Assembly (NCBI RefSeq): GCF_014884385.1
Contig: NZ_WKFH01000003.1
Span: 744,001-808,000 of the forward strand
Length of the DNA stretch: 64,000 bases
From: Phycobacter azelaicus
GTDB lineage: Bacteria; Pseudomonadota; Alphaproteobacteria; Rhodobacterales; Rhodobacteraceae
Reading direction: 5' to 3'
The translations under genes were made by a program, and so were the position numbers. The number at the start of each line of letters is the position of its first letter. The stretch's first letter is position 1. Positions 18,309 through 26,169 of this stretch are shown one piece after another. Under the pieces are notes generated by a model. The model saw only the letters and a program-made list of their open reading frames with translations, had not been told where the DNA came from and did no database searches.

Positions 18309-18850
18309 ATCGCGGCGCGCGCGGCCATGATCGCCGTAGCCAGATCGCCGCTGTTGTCGATCTCCTGCACCTGGGCCAGCCCCGCAGGCAAAGGTTTGCC
18401 CGCGCGGGCAAGTCGACGCTGCACCTCAGCGGCATCTTCGCGCCCGCGCGCCGCCAGACGGGCGGCAATCACTTCGGGGCGGGCGGTGACCGAGAGCACG
18501 CGAAAATCGTCAAAGGCCTCCTGCGCGTTCAGCAGTACCCCGCGTGAGAGGTTGACCAATACGGCGCTCGCCCCGACGCGCAGGCTCTCGATCTCTCTTG
18601 GAATGCCATAGTGCAGCCCATGGGCAGGCCAGTGCAGTGCAAAGGCCCCCTTGCGAGCAAGATCAAGAAACTCTGCTTCGGAGACGGGGGTGTAGTCTTC
18701 GCCCCCCGCCTCGGGCGCGCGGGTGATCACCCGGCGCATCAGACGTACACCGGGGTCGGCCTGCCGCAGTCCCTCCATCAGGCTGTCCTTACCGACGCCA
18801 GAGGGGCCAACAACGGCAATCACCGGCCCCTTGTTCGCGCCCATGCTCAT
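18290..18850 (-). CDS. phnN: Ribose 1,5-bisphosphate phosphokinase
   Basis: Converts ribose 1,5-bisphosphate, the end product of C-P lyase, into PRPP. 186 aa with the P-loop [10 protein letters not shown] at residues 15-24 and a guanylate-kinase-like fold ([21 protein letters not shown]). Its start overlaps the phnL stop as ATGA, making it the last gene of the phnGHIJKLN operon. The last 19 bp are also the end of the oppositely transcribed DUF1045 gene. Confidence 0.93.
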   Translation of the reverse strand: MSMGANKGPVIAVVGPSGVGKDSLMEGLRQADPGVRLMRRVITRAPEAGGEDYTPVSEAEFLDLARKGAFALHWPAHGLHYGIPREIESLRVGASAVLVNLSRGVLLNAQEAFDDFRVLSVTARPEVIAARLAARGREDAAEVQRRLARAGKPLPAGLAQVQEIDNSGDLATAIMAARAAIQPVRA

Positions 18851-19530
18851 GCCGCGGCCCTTGGCGTGAAAGCCGAAACATCGACGAAGCGGTCGCAGAC
18901 CTGCTCGCGCGCGGCCTCGTCATGGAAAATGCCGACTATGGCCGCGCCGCGCGCCTTGGCCCCTTCGATCAGCCCCAGAACCGTGGCGCGGTTTTGCGCA
19001 TCAAGGCTCGCCGTGGGCTCATCCAGCAACAGCGCCGGATAGTCATAGGCAAAGCCCCGCGCGATGTTCACCCGCTGCTGCTCCCCGCCAGAGAAGGTGG
19101 TCGGGCTGAGGCTCCAGAGCCGTTCGGGAATGTTGAGCCCTCCCAGAAGGGTCGCTGCCTTGTCCCGCGCGTCCTCGATCGGGGTGCCCACCGAAAGCAG
19201 TGGCTCTGCCACCACATCCAGCGCGGGCACACGCGGCACGACGCGCAGGAACTGGCTGACATAGCCGAGCGTCGTGCGGCGCAAGTCCAGGATCTCGCGC
19301 GGCTCGGCCTGTGCCACATCGGTATCGCCCACCATGATGCTGCCCGAAGCGGCGAGATAGTTGCCGTAGATCAGCCGCATCAGGGTCGATTTCCCGGCCC
19401 CCGAAGCCCCAATCAGGCCGACGCATTCGCCGGGTTTGACAAAGAGCGTGGCGCCCTCCATCACCGGGATCACGGCGCTGCCCTGATTGTGCAGGGTGAA
19501 GCTTTTGCTGACGTTTTGAAGTTCGATCAT
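18847..19530 (-). CDS. phnL: C-P lyase subunit PhnL (ABC-type ATPase)
   Basis: ABC-fold protein required in vivo for phosphonate breakdown; with PhnG, PhnH and PhnI it is needed for the step attaching the phosphonate to the ribose of ATP. 227 aa with Walker [10 protein letters not shown], signature [15 protein letters not shown] and Walker [12 protein letters not shown]. The start at 19530 ([11 protein letters not shown]) is chosen over the open frame from 19632 because the extra 34 residues lie in phnK's end and GAGGG sits upstream of this ATG. No membrane partner is present, as expected for an ATPase of the lyase machinery. Confidence 0.94.
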   Translation of the reverse strand: MIELQNVSKSFTLHNQGSAVIPVMEGATLFVKPGECVGLIGASGAGKSTLMRLIYGNYLAASGSIMVGDTDVAQAEPREILDLRRTTLGYVSQFLRVVPRVPALDVVAEPLLSVGTPIEDARDKAATLLGGLNIPERLWSLSPTTFSGGEQQRVNIARGFAYDYPALLLDEPTASLDAQNRATVLGLIEGAKARGAAIVGIFHDEAAREQVCDRFVDVSAFTPRAAA

Positions 19531-19540
19531 CCGTTTACCC

Positions 19541-20311
19541 TCACACCTGCAACACGCTGGAAACCAGCAGCTGCGTATAGCCATGTTGCGGATCGTCCAG
19601 CACCTGATCGGTGAGACCCGTTTCCACCACATGGCCGTCCTTCATCACCATCAACCGGTCCGCCAGAAGGCGCACCACCGCCAGATCGTGGGTGACGATA
19701 ATGGCGCTGAGGCCCATCTCGCGCACCAGCCCCCGCAAGAGATCCAAAAGCCGCGCCTGAACCGAGACATCGAGGCCCCCGGTGGGTTCATCCATGAAGA
19801 CCAGCCTTGGCCCGGTCACCAGATTGCGGGCGATCTGAAGCCGCTGCTGCATGCCGCCGGAAAAGGCCGAGGGGCGGTCATCAATGCGGGCATCGGAAAT
19901 TTCCACCCGGCCCAGCCAGTCAGCAGCGCGGGCGCGAATATCGCCATAGTGACGATCACCGACCGCCATCAGCCGCTCACCGATGTTGCCCCCGGCCGAA
20001 ACCGACATGCGCAAGCCATCGCGGGCGTGCTGATGCACAAAGGCCCAGTCGGTGCGCCCCAGCATCCGGCGGGCAGGTTCCGACATGGTGACCGTATCCA
20101 CCGGCCCGTCGGCGCGGGTGTCAAACACCACCTCTCCCCGATCCGGCGCCAGATGCCCGGCAAGGCAGTTCAGCAAGGTAGACTTGCCCGAGCCGCTTTC
20201 GCCGACGATGCCCATCACCTCACCGGGATAAAGATCAAAGCTCACATCGGTGCAGCCGATCCGTGCGCCATACATCTTGGCGACGTCTTTCACTTGCAGC
20301 AAAGGGGTCAT
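19541..20311 (-). CDS. phnK: C-P lyase complex ATPase subunit PhnK
   Basis: ABC-fold subunit that docks on the PhnGHIJ core through PhnJ. 256 aa, resembling oligopeptide ABC ATPases: [16 protein letters not shown] (residues 35-50), [15 protein letters not shown] and [11 protein letters not shown]. The 4-bp overlap with phnJ and its order directly after it fit the usual phnGHIJKL arrangement. It is not a transporter gene despite automated names of that kind. Confidence 0.95.
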   Translation of the reverse strand: MTPLLQVKDVAKMYGARIGCTDVSFDLYPGEVMGIVGESGSGKSTLLNCLAGHLAPDRGEVVFDTRADGPVDTVTMSEPARRMLGRTDWAFVHQHARDGLRMSVSAGGNIGERLMAVGDRHYGDIRARAADWLGRVEISDARIDDRPSAFSGGMQQRLQIARNLVTGPRLVFMDEPTGGLDVSVQARLLDLLRGLVREMGLSAIIVTHDLAVVRLLADRLMVMKDGHVVETGLTDQVLDDPQHGYTQLLVSSVLQV

Positions 20312-21168
20312 GCCGCGGCCTCCTCTCCCAGGCGGCCCACATGACCTGCCTCGCGCCGCGAACGGCAGTAATCGGTATCCGAGCAGACAAACATCCGGTT
20401 GCCCGCATCATCGAGGATCACCTCATCCAGATAGCTGTCCTCTGCCCCGCAAAGGTCACAGGGATGGTCCGCCTTGCTGGCCTCAAAGGGATAGTCCTCG
20501 AAATCGAGACTAACCACCTTGGTATAGGGCGGCACCGCGTAGATGCGCTGCTCGCGGCCCGCGCCGAACAGCTGGATCGCGGCCATCTCCATCTTGGGGT
20601 TGTCGAACTTGGGGATCGGCGAGGGGTCCATCACGTAGCGATCCGAAACCTTCACCGGATAGGCATAGGAGGTCGCGATGGCCCCGTGCTGGGAGATGTC
20701 CTCGTAAAGCTTGACGTGCATCAGGCCATATTCCTGAAGCGCATGCATCTTGCGGGTCTCTGTCTCGCGCGGCTCAAGGAAGCGCAGCGGCTCCGGGATC
20801 GGCACCTGATAGACAAGGATCTGATCTTCGGTCAGCTCCGCCTCGGGGATCCGGTGGCGAGTCTGGATGACGCTGGCCTTTTCGGTTTCCTCGGTGGTGG
20901 CGACCCCAGCGGTGCGCTCAAAGAACTTGCGGATCGACACTGCATTGGTGGTGTCATCGGCGCCCTGATCGATCACCTTGAAGGTATCCTCGGGCGTCAG
21001 CGTCGCGGCAGAGACCTGCACTCCGCCGGTGCCCCAGCCATAGGGCATGGGCATTTCGCGGCTGGCAAAGGGCACCTGATAGCCCGGCACCGCCAGCCCC
21101 TTCAGGATCGCCCGGCGGATCATCCGCTTGGTCTGTTCGTCAAGGTATGCAAAGTTGTAGTCAGACAT
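20308..21168 (-). CDS. phnJ: Alpha-D-ribose 1-methylphosphonate 5-phosphate C-P lyase
   Basis: Radical-SAM enzyme that breaks the C-P bond, releasing the alkane. 286 aa. Four conserved cysteines are at 237, 240, 262 and 268 (CDLCGAE and VCSDTDYC), which correspond to Cys241, 244, 266 and 272 of the E. coli enzyme with a constant offset of 4. The glycine expected to carry the radical is in VPGYQVPF (Gly29). All key residues appear present. Unlike its neighbours it is not coupled to the upstream gene: 186 bp of hairpin-rich DNA separates it from phnI. Confidence 0.97.
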   Translation of the reverse strand: MSDYNFAYLDEQTKRMIRRAILKGLAVPGYQVPFASREMPMPYGWGTGGVQVSAATLTPEDTFKVIDQGADDTTNAVSIRKFFERTAGVATTEETEKASVIQTRHRIPEAELTEDQILVYQVPIPEPLRFLEPRETETRKMHALQEYGLMHVKLYEDISQHGAIATSYAYPVKVSDRYVMDPSPIPKFDNPKMEMAAIQLFGAGREQRIYAVPPYTKVVSLDFEDYPFEASKADHPCDLCGAEDSYLDEVILDDAGNRMFVCSDTDYCRSRREAGHVGRLGEEAAA

Positions 21169-21229
21169 GGGGTGTCCTTTCCGCAGTCTGAGTAGATTGG
21201 AAAACCGGGTAAGTACTTCGCGAATTCTC

Positions 21230-21307
21230 GCCCGGGACGCTTGCGGCCCGGGCTGCGCCTGCCTGCCCCGTCAAACCGCAGGTTTGCCTCCGGCAAAACG
21301 CAGGCGC
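21230..21307. repeat. Hairpin cluster between phnI and phnJ
   Basis: Two strong inverted repeats in the only sizeable gap of the phn operon. Arms GCCCGGG (21230-21236) and CCCGGGC (21247-21253) form one. GCGCCTGC (21255-21262) and GCAGGCGC (21300-21307) enclose an inner hairpin TTTGCC-tcc-GGCAAA (21283-21297). There is no T-run on either strand after the stems, so an mRNA-processing, stabilising or REP-like role is more likely than termination. Confidence 0.6.
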
Positions 21308-21354
21308 ATGCGCGCCGGCCCAGGCAGTCACCGCCCTAGTATCGGAGAGAACGC

Positions 21355-22455
21355 TCATTCCGCCGCCTCCCGTGCCGCCATCTGCTCCACCGCCTCGGCG
21401 GCTTCGCGGCGCAGCTTGCGCACCAGTTCCAGCTCGGACTGGAAATCGACGTAATGGGGCAACTTGATATGTTCGAGGAACCCGGTCGCCTGGATATTGT
21501 CCGAATGGCTCAGGACAAATTCCTCGTCCTGCGCCGCAGCGCCGAGGTTGTCCTCTCCCAACTCCTTCCAGCGCAGCGCGCGGTCCACCAGCGCCATAGC
21601 GATGGACTTGCGCTCTGACTGACCGAAGACCAGACCATAGCCACGGGTGAACTGCGGCGGCACGGTTTTTGAGCCCTTGAACTGGTTCACCGTCTCGCAT
21701 TCGGTCAGCTCCACCTCGCCGATCTCGATGGCAAAACCCAGCTCGGGGATCTCCATCTCCACTGCCACGGTGCCGATGCGCAATTCGCCCACAAAGGCGT
21801 GATTGCGCGCATAGCCGCGCTGGGTGGAATAGGCCATGCCCAGGATGAACCCCTCGTCCCCGCGTGTCAGAGACTGCAGCCTGACCGACCGGTCAGCGGG
21901 AAAGGCCATCGGCTCGCGCGTCAGGTCTCCGGGCTGCGCATCCGAGCTTGGTTCACGCTCGATAATGTCCTCGCCCTGCAGGAACTCGGTGATATGGGGC
22001 GTGGGTTCGGTGCGGGGGGCAGAGGTGGGGGCCTCTGCGGCTTCGCCTTCGGCCGCCAGTTTGAAATCGAGCAAACGATGCGTGTAGTCAAAGGTCGGCC
22101 CCAGAACCTGCCCGCCCGGCGCATCCTTGAAGGTCGCCGAGATCCGCCGGTCGCAGGCCATCGCGCCGGTATCCACCGGCAGCGTATAGCCAAAGCGCGG
22201 CAAGGTCGTGCGATAGGCGCGGATCAGAAAGATCGCCTCGATCAGATCACCACGCGACTGCTTGATCGCCAGCGCCGCCAGATCGGGATCAAACAGTGAC
22301 CCTTCGGCCATCACCCGGTTCACCGCCAGCGCCAGCTGTTCGCGGATCTGCGCAAGGGAGAGTTCCGCGACCGAGGTATCGCCGCGACGCTCCTCCGCCA
22401 GCCAGGCATGGGCATTGTCGATGGCGCGCTCGCCGCCTTTTACGGCTACATACAT
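21355..22455 (-). CDS. phnI: C-P lyase core subunit PhnI
   Basis: Nucleosidase-type core subunit of the lyase; with PhnG, H and L it produces the ribose 1-phosphonate triphosphate intermediate from ATP. 366 aa, normal length. Recognisable segments are the N-terminal MYVAVKGGERAIDNAHAWLA and the conserved HSDNIQATGFLEHIKLPHYV near residue 320. It lies 3 bp after phnH, so it is co-transcribed with it. Confidence 0.95.
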   Translation of the reverse strand: MYVAVKGGERAIDNAHAWLAEERRGDTSVAELSLAQIREQLALAVNRVMAEGSLFDPDLAALAIKQSRGDLIEAIFLIRAYRTTLPRFGYTLPVDTGAMACDRRISATFKDAPGGQVLGPTFDYTHRLLDFKLAAEGEAAEAPTSAPRTEPTPHITEFLQGEDIIEREPSSDAQPGDLTREPMAFPADRSVRLQSLTRGDEGFILGMAYSTQRGYARNHAFVGELRIGTVAVEMEIPELGFAIEIGEVELTECETVNQFKGSKTVPPQFTRGYGLVFGQSERKSIAMALVDRALRWKELGEDNLGAAAQDEEFVLSHSDNIQATGFLEHIKLPHYVDFQSELELVRKLRREAAEAVEQMAAREAAE

Positions 22456-22458
22456 ACC

Positions 22459-23043
22459 TTAACCCTCCGCACGGATCTGGGTCGAGCGCGGCAGGGCCGC
22501 CACTTGATTGCCAGAGGTGAAAAAGAAATCGACGCCCAAGGGGTAGAGCATCGCATTGCCCGCGCAGGCCGCCGGATCCGGCAGGGGCATCTGCACCGTG
22601 TCCTTGATGCCGGGACCGCAAAGGGTGGCATTGGGGGCATCAAAACCCGCGACCTCGACAATCAGAGTGGTCGAGCGGTCCGGGTATTCCGCCGTCCCGA
22701 TCGGAAAACGGTCAAGCGGCATCAGCGCGTCCCAGCCGCCAAGGGCGAAATCCGCCTCTTCGGCGGCAACAATGGGCGCGCCAGTGTGAAAGGTCAGCCA
22801 GCCACGCATGGCCTCGCTGTCGACATCCGGCGCGAGGAAGACACCGGTTTCAGGATCGCAAAGCGTCAGCAACAGGCTGCCCGCCGCGGGGGAGATCCCC
22901 TCGGGCGGAGTTGCACCGGTGATATTCTGCACCGTGCCGGGCCGCGCCATGGCATTCATCGCGGCGCGAAAGGCATGGGCCGAGGCCACCGGCGGATTGG
23001 CAAAGCCACCCGCGTAGACCGTATTGTCCGTCATTTGGTTCAT
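22459..23043 (-). CDS. phnH: C-P lyase core subunit PhnH
   Basis: Structural subunit of the PhnGHIJ core, 194 aa. The N-terminal segment GGFANPPVASAHAFRAAMNA, the typical opening of PhnH, is followed by MARPGTVQNI, which is strongly conserved in the family. It begins within the phnG stop codon (TGATG at 23043) and ends 3 bp before phnI, which fixes its position in the operon. Confidence 0.94.
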   Translation of the reverse strand: MNQMTDNTVYAGGFANPPVASAHAFRAAMNAMARPGTVQNITGATPPEGISPAAGSLLLTLCDPETGVFLAPDVDSEAMRGWLTFHTGAPIVAAEEADFALGGWDALMPLDRFPIGTAEYPDRSTTLIVEVAGFDAPNATLCGPGIKDTVQMPLPDPAACAGNAMLYPLGVDFFFTSGNQVAALPRSTQIRAEG

Positions 23044-23495
23044 CAGTCCTCTCCCCGCACCATGGTGAAGAAATCGACCTTGGTCGCCGCCGCCTTGGAG
23101 GCGCGGGCTACCTTGGCCGCTGCCCGCTCTTCCTGCAGCGGCGTCAGGATCTTGGCGCGCAGGGTCTCTGCCGCCTCGGTCTGCATCAGGGCATCGATCT
23201 TGGCCGCCATCTCGGCCTTGGCCTTGGAGCGCCCCTGCACATAGCCATGCCCGACGGTGCCATCGGCCAGCGACAGGGCGCAGCGGGTGACGGTCATCTC
23301 ACCCAGATTGAAGGGCGCGCCGCTGCCGCCCATGCGGCCCCGGACCATGACGCCGCCTGCCTCGGGCGCGCGCAGCCAGTCGAAGGCTGGCTCATGATCA
23401 AAGGCGCGCCAAAGGTCGGCAAGCCGGGCATCGTCAGCCGAGGCCAGCAGACCCATCCAGGCCTTACGATCCTCTGCGGAGAAAGTGGTGTTCAT
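23043..23495 (-). CDS. phnG: C-P lyase core subunit PhnG
   Basis: First gene of the phn operon, encoding the small core subunit, 150 aa. Characteristic blocks are RKAWMGLLASADDARLADLW, ending in the PhnG helix, and GEMTVTRCALSLADGTVGHG followed by YVQGRSKAKAE. The C-terminal region is Ala- and Lys-rich. It is divergent from phnF across a 108-bp region that holds an operator-like dyad, so the whole operon is probably repressed by PhnF. Confidence 0.93.
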   Translation of the reverse strand: MNTTFSAEDRKAWMGLLASADDARLADLWRAFDHEPAFDWLRAPEAGGVMVRGRMGGSGAPFNLGEMTVTRCALSLADGTVGHGYVQGRSKAKAEMAAKIDALMQTEAAETLRAKILTPLQEERAAAKVARASKAAATKVDFFTMVRGED

Positions 23496-23517
23496 CGTGT
23501 CAAAGCCTCTTGGCCAG

Positions 23518-23547
23518 GTTGTCTATATTTACTATACAACTAGACAA
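23518..23547. promoter_or_regulatory. Probable PhnF operator in the phnG/phnF divergent promoter
   Basis: TTGTCTA at 23519-23525 and TAGACAA at 23541-23547 form an inverted pair; a third half-site, TATACAA, lies between them (23533-23539). GntR/HutC-type regulators bind such TNTAGAC/GTCTANA palindromes. A weak promoter for phnF (TTGGCC at 23510, 17-bp spacer, TATACA at 23533) overlaps it, consistent with autoregulation. Confidence 0.6.
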
Positions 23548-23603
23548 ATAATAGGTGACTCGTCCCTTGGGGCGCAAGCCAATCCTTGTGAAAGTTTGAT
23601 GAC

Positions 23604-24320
23604 ATGGCACGCACCCCCGTCTGGAAATCCATCGCCAGCGCCTTGACCGAAGACATCGCGCAGGGTCGCTATGATACCGGCGACAAGCTACCGGCCGAGG
23701 CGCAGCTAGCTGCGCGCTTCGGGGTTAACCGCCATACGGTGCGCCGCGCCCTAGCCGAGATGGCGGCTGGCGGGCTGGTGCACTCACGACGTGGCGCCGG
23801 CGTTTTTGTGGCCGCAAAGCCAACGGATTACCCGATCGGAAAGCGCGTGCGCTTTCACCAGAACATCTCGAAAGGCGGACGCATTCCGGCAAAGCAGATC
23901 CTGACCACCGAAACCCGCGCCGCAGCGGCTGGTGAGGCCGCAGCACTCGGGCTTGAACCGGGCGATCAGGTGCATGTCTATGACGGGCTATCGCTGGCGG
24001 ATGGGCAGCCCATAGCCCTGTTTCAAAGCATCTTCCCGGCAGAAAGGTTTCCGGGCATGCTCACGGCTCTGGAAGAAACACAATCGGTGACCGCCGCCCT
24101 GAAACGCTGCGGCATCGAGGATTATACCCGCAGCGAGACTCGCATCACCGCCCGTCAGACCACGGCAACACAGGCTTTGCATCTGCGTATTCCCGAGGGC
24201 GCCCCGATCCTACGCACTACTGGCATCAACGTGGATTCAGAGGGCACCCCCATTGAATACGGCCGAACCTGGTTCGCAGGTGACCGGGTGACCCTCACTG
24301 TCGGCGGCGACGACGAATAA
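23604..24320 (+). CDS. phnF: GntR/HutC-family regulator PhnF
   Basis: Transcriptional repressor of phosphonate genes, 238 aa. The N-terminal winged helix spans about residues 8-72, with LPAEAQLAARFGVNRHTVRR as its helix-turn-helix. A UTRA ligand-binding domain follows (residues about 90-235), containing GLEPGDQVHVYDGLSLADGQ and ending EYGRTWFAGDRVTLTV. It is transcribed away from phnG, the usual arrangement for control of phnGHIJKLN. The ligand, possibly a phosphonate or phosphate, is not evident. Confidence 0.92.
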   Translation: MARTPVWKSIASALTEDIAQGRYDTGDKLPAEAQLAARFGVNRHTVRRALAEMAAGGLVHSRRGAGVFVAAKPTDYPIGKRVRFHQNISKGGRIPAKQILTTETRAAAAGEAAALGLEPGDQVHVYDGLSLADGQPIALFQSIFPAERFPGMLTALEETQSVTAALKRCGIEDYTRSETRITARQTTATQALHLRIPEGAPILRTTGINVDSEGTPIEYGRTWFAGDRVTLTVGGDDE

Positions 24321-24655
24321 GGCTCTCCCGCCCGTCGGTGGCCTTCTAACGAAGACCACCTCCCGTTGGGACCAGCGCCGCGCTGTCGCGCGGCGGGTCC
24401 GGTCTACGGCGGACCGGCCGCCAATTCCGGGTCAAGGGCCACGTATGTGGCCGTGCGCATGCACGGTTTACCCTTGAGGCGGAGTTGGTCGGCAGAACAC
24501 TTGATATGGCGCATCAGGGCAGACCTGCCCCTGATGGGCCTCTCAGCAAGGAAAAGCGCCGCGCGACAGCGCGGCGCCGGGCCCAACCGGGAAGGCGCAT
24601 TTTTCAAATGCGGCGCCACGGGCGGGAGCACCCCCGCCACGGACACCTTGCGCGT
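24321..24655. repeat. Non-coding, hairpin-dense region between phnF and tupA
   Basis: No convincing gene in 335 bp between convergent phnF and tupA. Hairpins seen: GGTGGCCTTC/GAAGACCACC (24337-24360, loop TAAC), a likely phnF 3' end; GGCCAC-gtat-GTGGCC (24437-24452); CCGTGC-gcat-GCACGG (24451-24466); CATCAGGGCA/TGCCCCTGATG (24512-24536). A large inverted repeat flanks these: 24361-24395 and 24557-24592 share a perfect 21-bp arm (24375-24395 with 24557-24577) inside about 35 similar bases. The right arm continues into a repeat also present after ureG. Confidence 0.65.
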
Positions 24656-25459
24656 CTATTGCTTGGCGTTGAAGACAAACAGGGTTTCACCGTTGATCGT
24701 GTAACCGTTGATCAACCCTTTTGCCTTGTCCGACACCAGCCAGCCTTCCAGCTTCATGGCCAAATCGTTCTTGGCATGGGGATGTTTCTCCGGGTTGACC
24801 GGCAGATAGGCGTATTGGTTGAACAGCACCGGATCGCCCGAGAACAAGAGCGCCAGATCGCCCTTGTTGCCAAAGTTCAGCCAGCTTGCGCGGTCCGCCA
24901 TGATATAGGCCTCCATGCCCGAGGCGGTGTTGAGCGCAGCCCCCATGCCCGCGCCAACTGCGCGGTACCAGCCACCAAACCCTTCGGCGTCAAGCCCAGC
25001 CGCCTTCCAAAGACTCAACTCCTTCTTGTGGGTACCGCTGTCATCGCCGCGGCTGACGAACAGCGCCTCGGCACTGGCAACCTTTTGCAGGGCATCAACA
25101 GCCGTTTCCGCCTCCGCAACCGCGGCGCCATCCGATTTCGGCCCGATAAAGACGAAATCGTTGTACATGATCTCGCGGCGGTGGGTGCCATTGCCCCCGG
25201 CCAGGAAACGCTCTTCGGCCTTCTTGGAGTGCACAAGGATCGCATCCACATCGCCTGCTTCGCCCAGGCGGATCGCCTGACCAGTGCCAACGACAAGAAG
25301 CTGCACGTCCAGATCGAGATCCTTCTTGATCTCAGGCAACAGGATCTCAGCCAAGCCCGAGTTATGGAACGAGGTGGTCACGGCCATCTTCATGTCCTCG
25401 GCGATCGAGGCAGTGGCCAGTACGGCGGCGGCAACAGCGCCAAACAATACGTGTTTCAT
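24656..25459 (-). CDS. tupA: Tungstate ABC transporter substrate-binding protein
   Basis: Periplasmic tungstate-binding protein, 267 aa, with a short signal peptide (residues 1-20, cleavage near TASIA-ED). The mature N-terminus has the TupA-type VTTSFHNSGL loop in place of the ModA/WtpA pattern, and the ligand region LFVSRGDDSGTHKKELSLW is typical of TupA. It is the last gene of the operon, which runs permease-ATPase-binding protein; tupABC is the commoner order. It would supply tungsten for enzymes such as formate dehydrogenases (family knowledge). Molybdate binding cannot be excluded from sequence alone. Confidence 0.88.
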   Translation of the reverse strand: MKHVLFGAVAAAVLATASIAEDMKMAVTTSFHNSGLAEILLPEIKKDLDLDVQLLVVGTGQAIRLGEAGDVDAILVHSKKAEERFLAGGNGTHRREIMYNDFVFIGPKSDGAAVAEAETAVDALQKVASAEALFVSRGDDSGTHKKELSLWKAAGLDAEGFGGWYRAVGAGMGAALNTASGMEAYIMADRASWLNFGNKGDLALLFSGDPVLFNQYAYLPVNPEKHPHAKNDLAMKLEGWLVSDKAKGLINGYTINGETLFVFNAKQ

Positions 25460-26169
25460 TCTACAATATCTCCTCTCAAGAAAGCTGCCCCTTGCGGGGT
25501 CTGGGGCCCGGCAAAAAACTCTGCCGCCGGGGAAAACTCGTGAATGCGGCCACCGATGACGAGGATCACCTCATCCGCCAGCCGCTGCGCCTGACCCATG
25601 TTATGCGTGGACATGATGAGGCGGGTCCCGCTCTGGGCGGCCTCGGTCAGGATCTCTTCAATCTCACGCGTCGCCCGCCCATCGAGCGAGGCACAGGGTT
25701 CATCCAGGAACAACACCTTCGGATCGCGGATCAGGGCGCGGGCCAGGGCCAGTTTCTGACGCTCTCCGCCCGAGAGGAGCATCGCCTGCCGCTCCAGCGC
25801 ATCGCCCAGATCAATCCGCCGCGCCCAGTCTGCGGCTCGGGCGCGGGCTTCTTTGCGCGGCACCCCGATCAGGCGCAGGGGATAGGCAATATTCTCCACC
25901 ACGGTGCGGCGCATCATCACCGGCGTCTGGAATACAAAGGCCTGACGCTTTTCAGCGTCCTCCCGCGCGCAGGCCCAGCGAAGGCTCCCTTCGCTCAAGC
26001 GCACAATCCCGTGCAGCATCTTTAGAAGCGAGGTTTTGCCAGCACCGTTCGGGCCAACGACAATGGTAACGCCCTGCCCCTCAAGCCTCAGGTCCACAGG
26101 GCCGACCAAAACTTTGCCGCGACGGCGCACCGTGCCCTGCTCGACGATCAAAGGAAACAGCTCCGTCAC
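25456..26169 (-). CDS. tupC: Tungstate ABC transporter ATP-binding protein
   Basis: Cytoplasmic ATPase of the tungstate importer, 237 aa. Walker A is GPNGAGKTSLL (about residues 39-49), signature LLSGGERQKLALARALI, Walker B FLDEPCASLDG. It overlaps both the permease stop and the tupA start by 4 bp. It lacks the C-terminal regulatory domain found in ModC-type ATPases, in keeping with the short TupC class. Confidence 0.88.
   Translation of the reverse strand: MTELFPLIVEQGTVRRRGKVLVGPVDLRLEGQGVTIVVGPNGAGKTSLLKMLHGIVRLSEGSLRWACAREDAEKRQAFVFQTPVMMRRTVVENIAYPLRLIGVPRKEARARAADWARRIDLGDALERQAMLLSGGERQKLALARALIRDPKVLFLDEPCASLDGRATREIEEILTEAAQSGTRLIMSTHNMGQAQRLADEVILVIGGRIHEFSPAAEFFAGPQTPQGAAFLRGDIVE

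Noticed and set aside
18847..20311. phnK and phnL as transporter ATPases
   Set aside because: They sit in the C-P lyase core operon with no permease, as expected for PhnK and PhnL.
24366..24704. 112-codon frame on the plus strand after phnF
   Set aside because: It is composed of hairpin repeats, runs into antisense tupA, and has no protein-like pattern.
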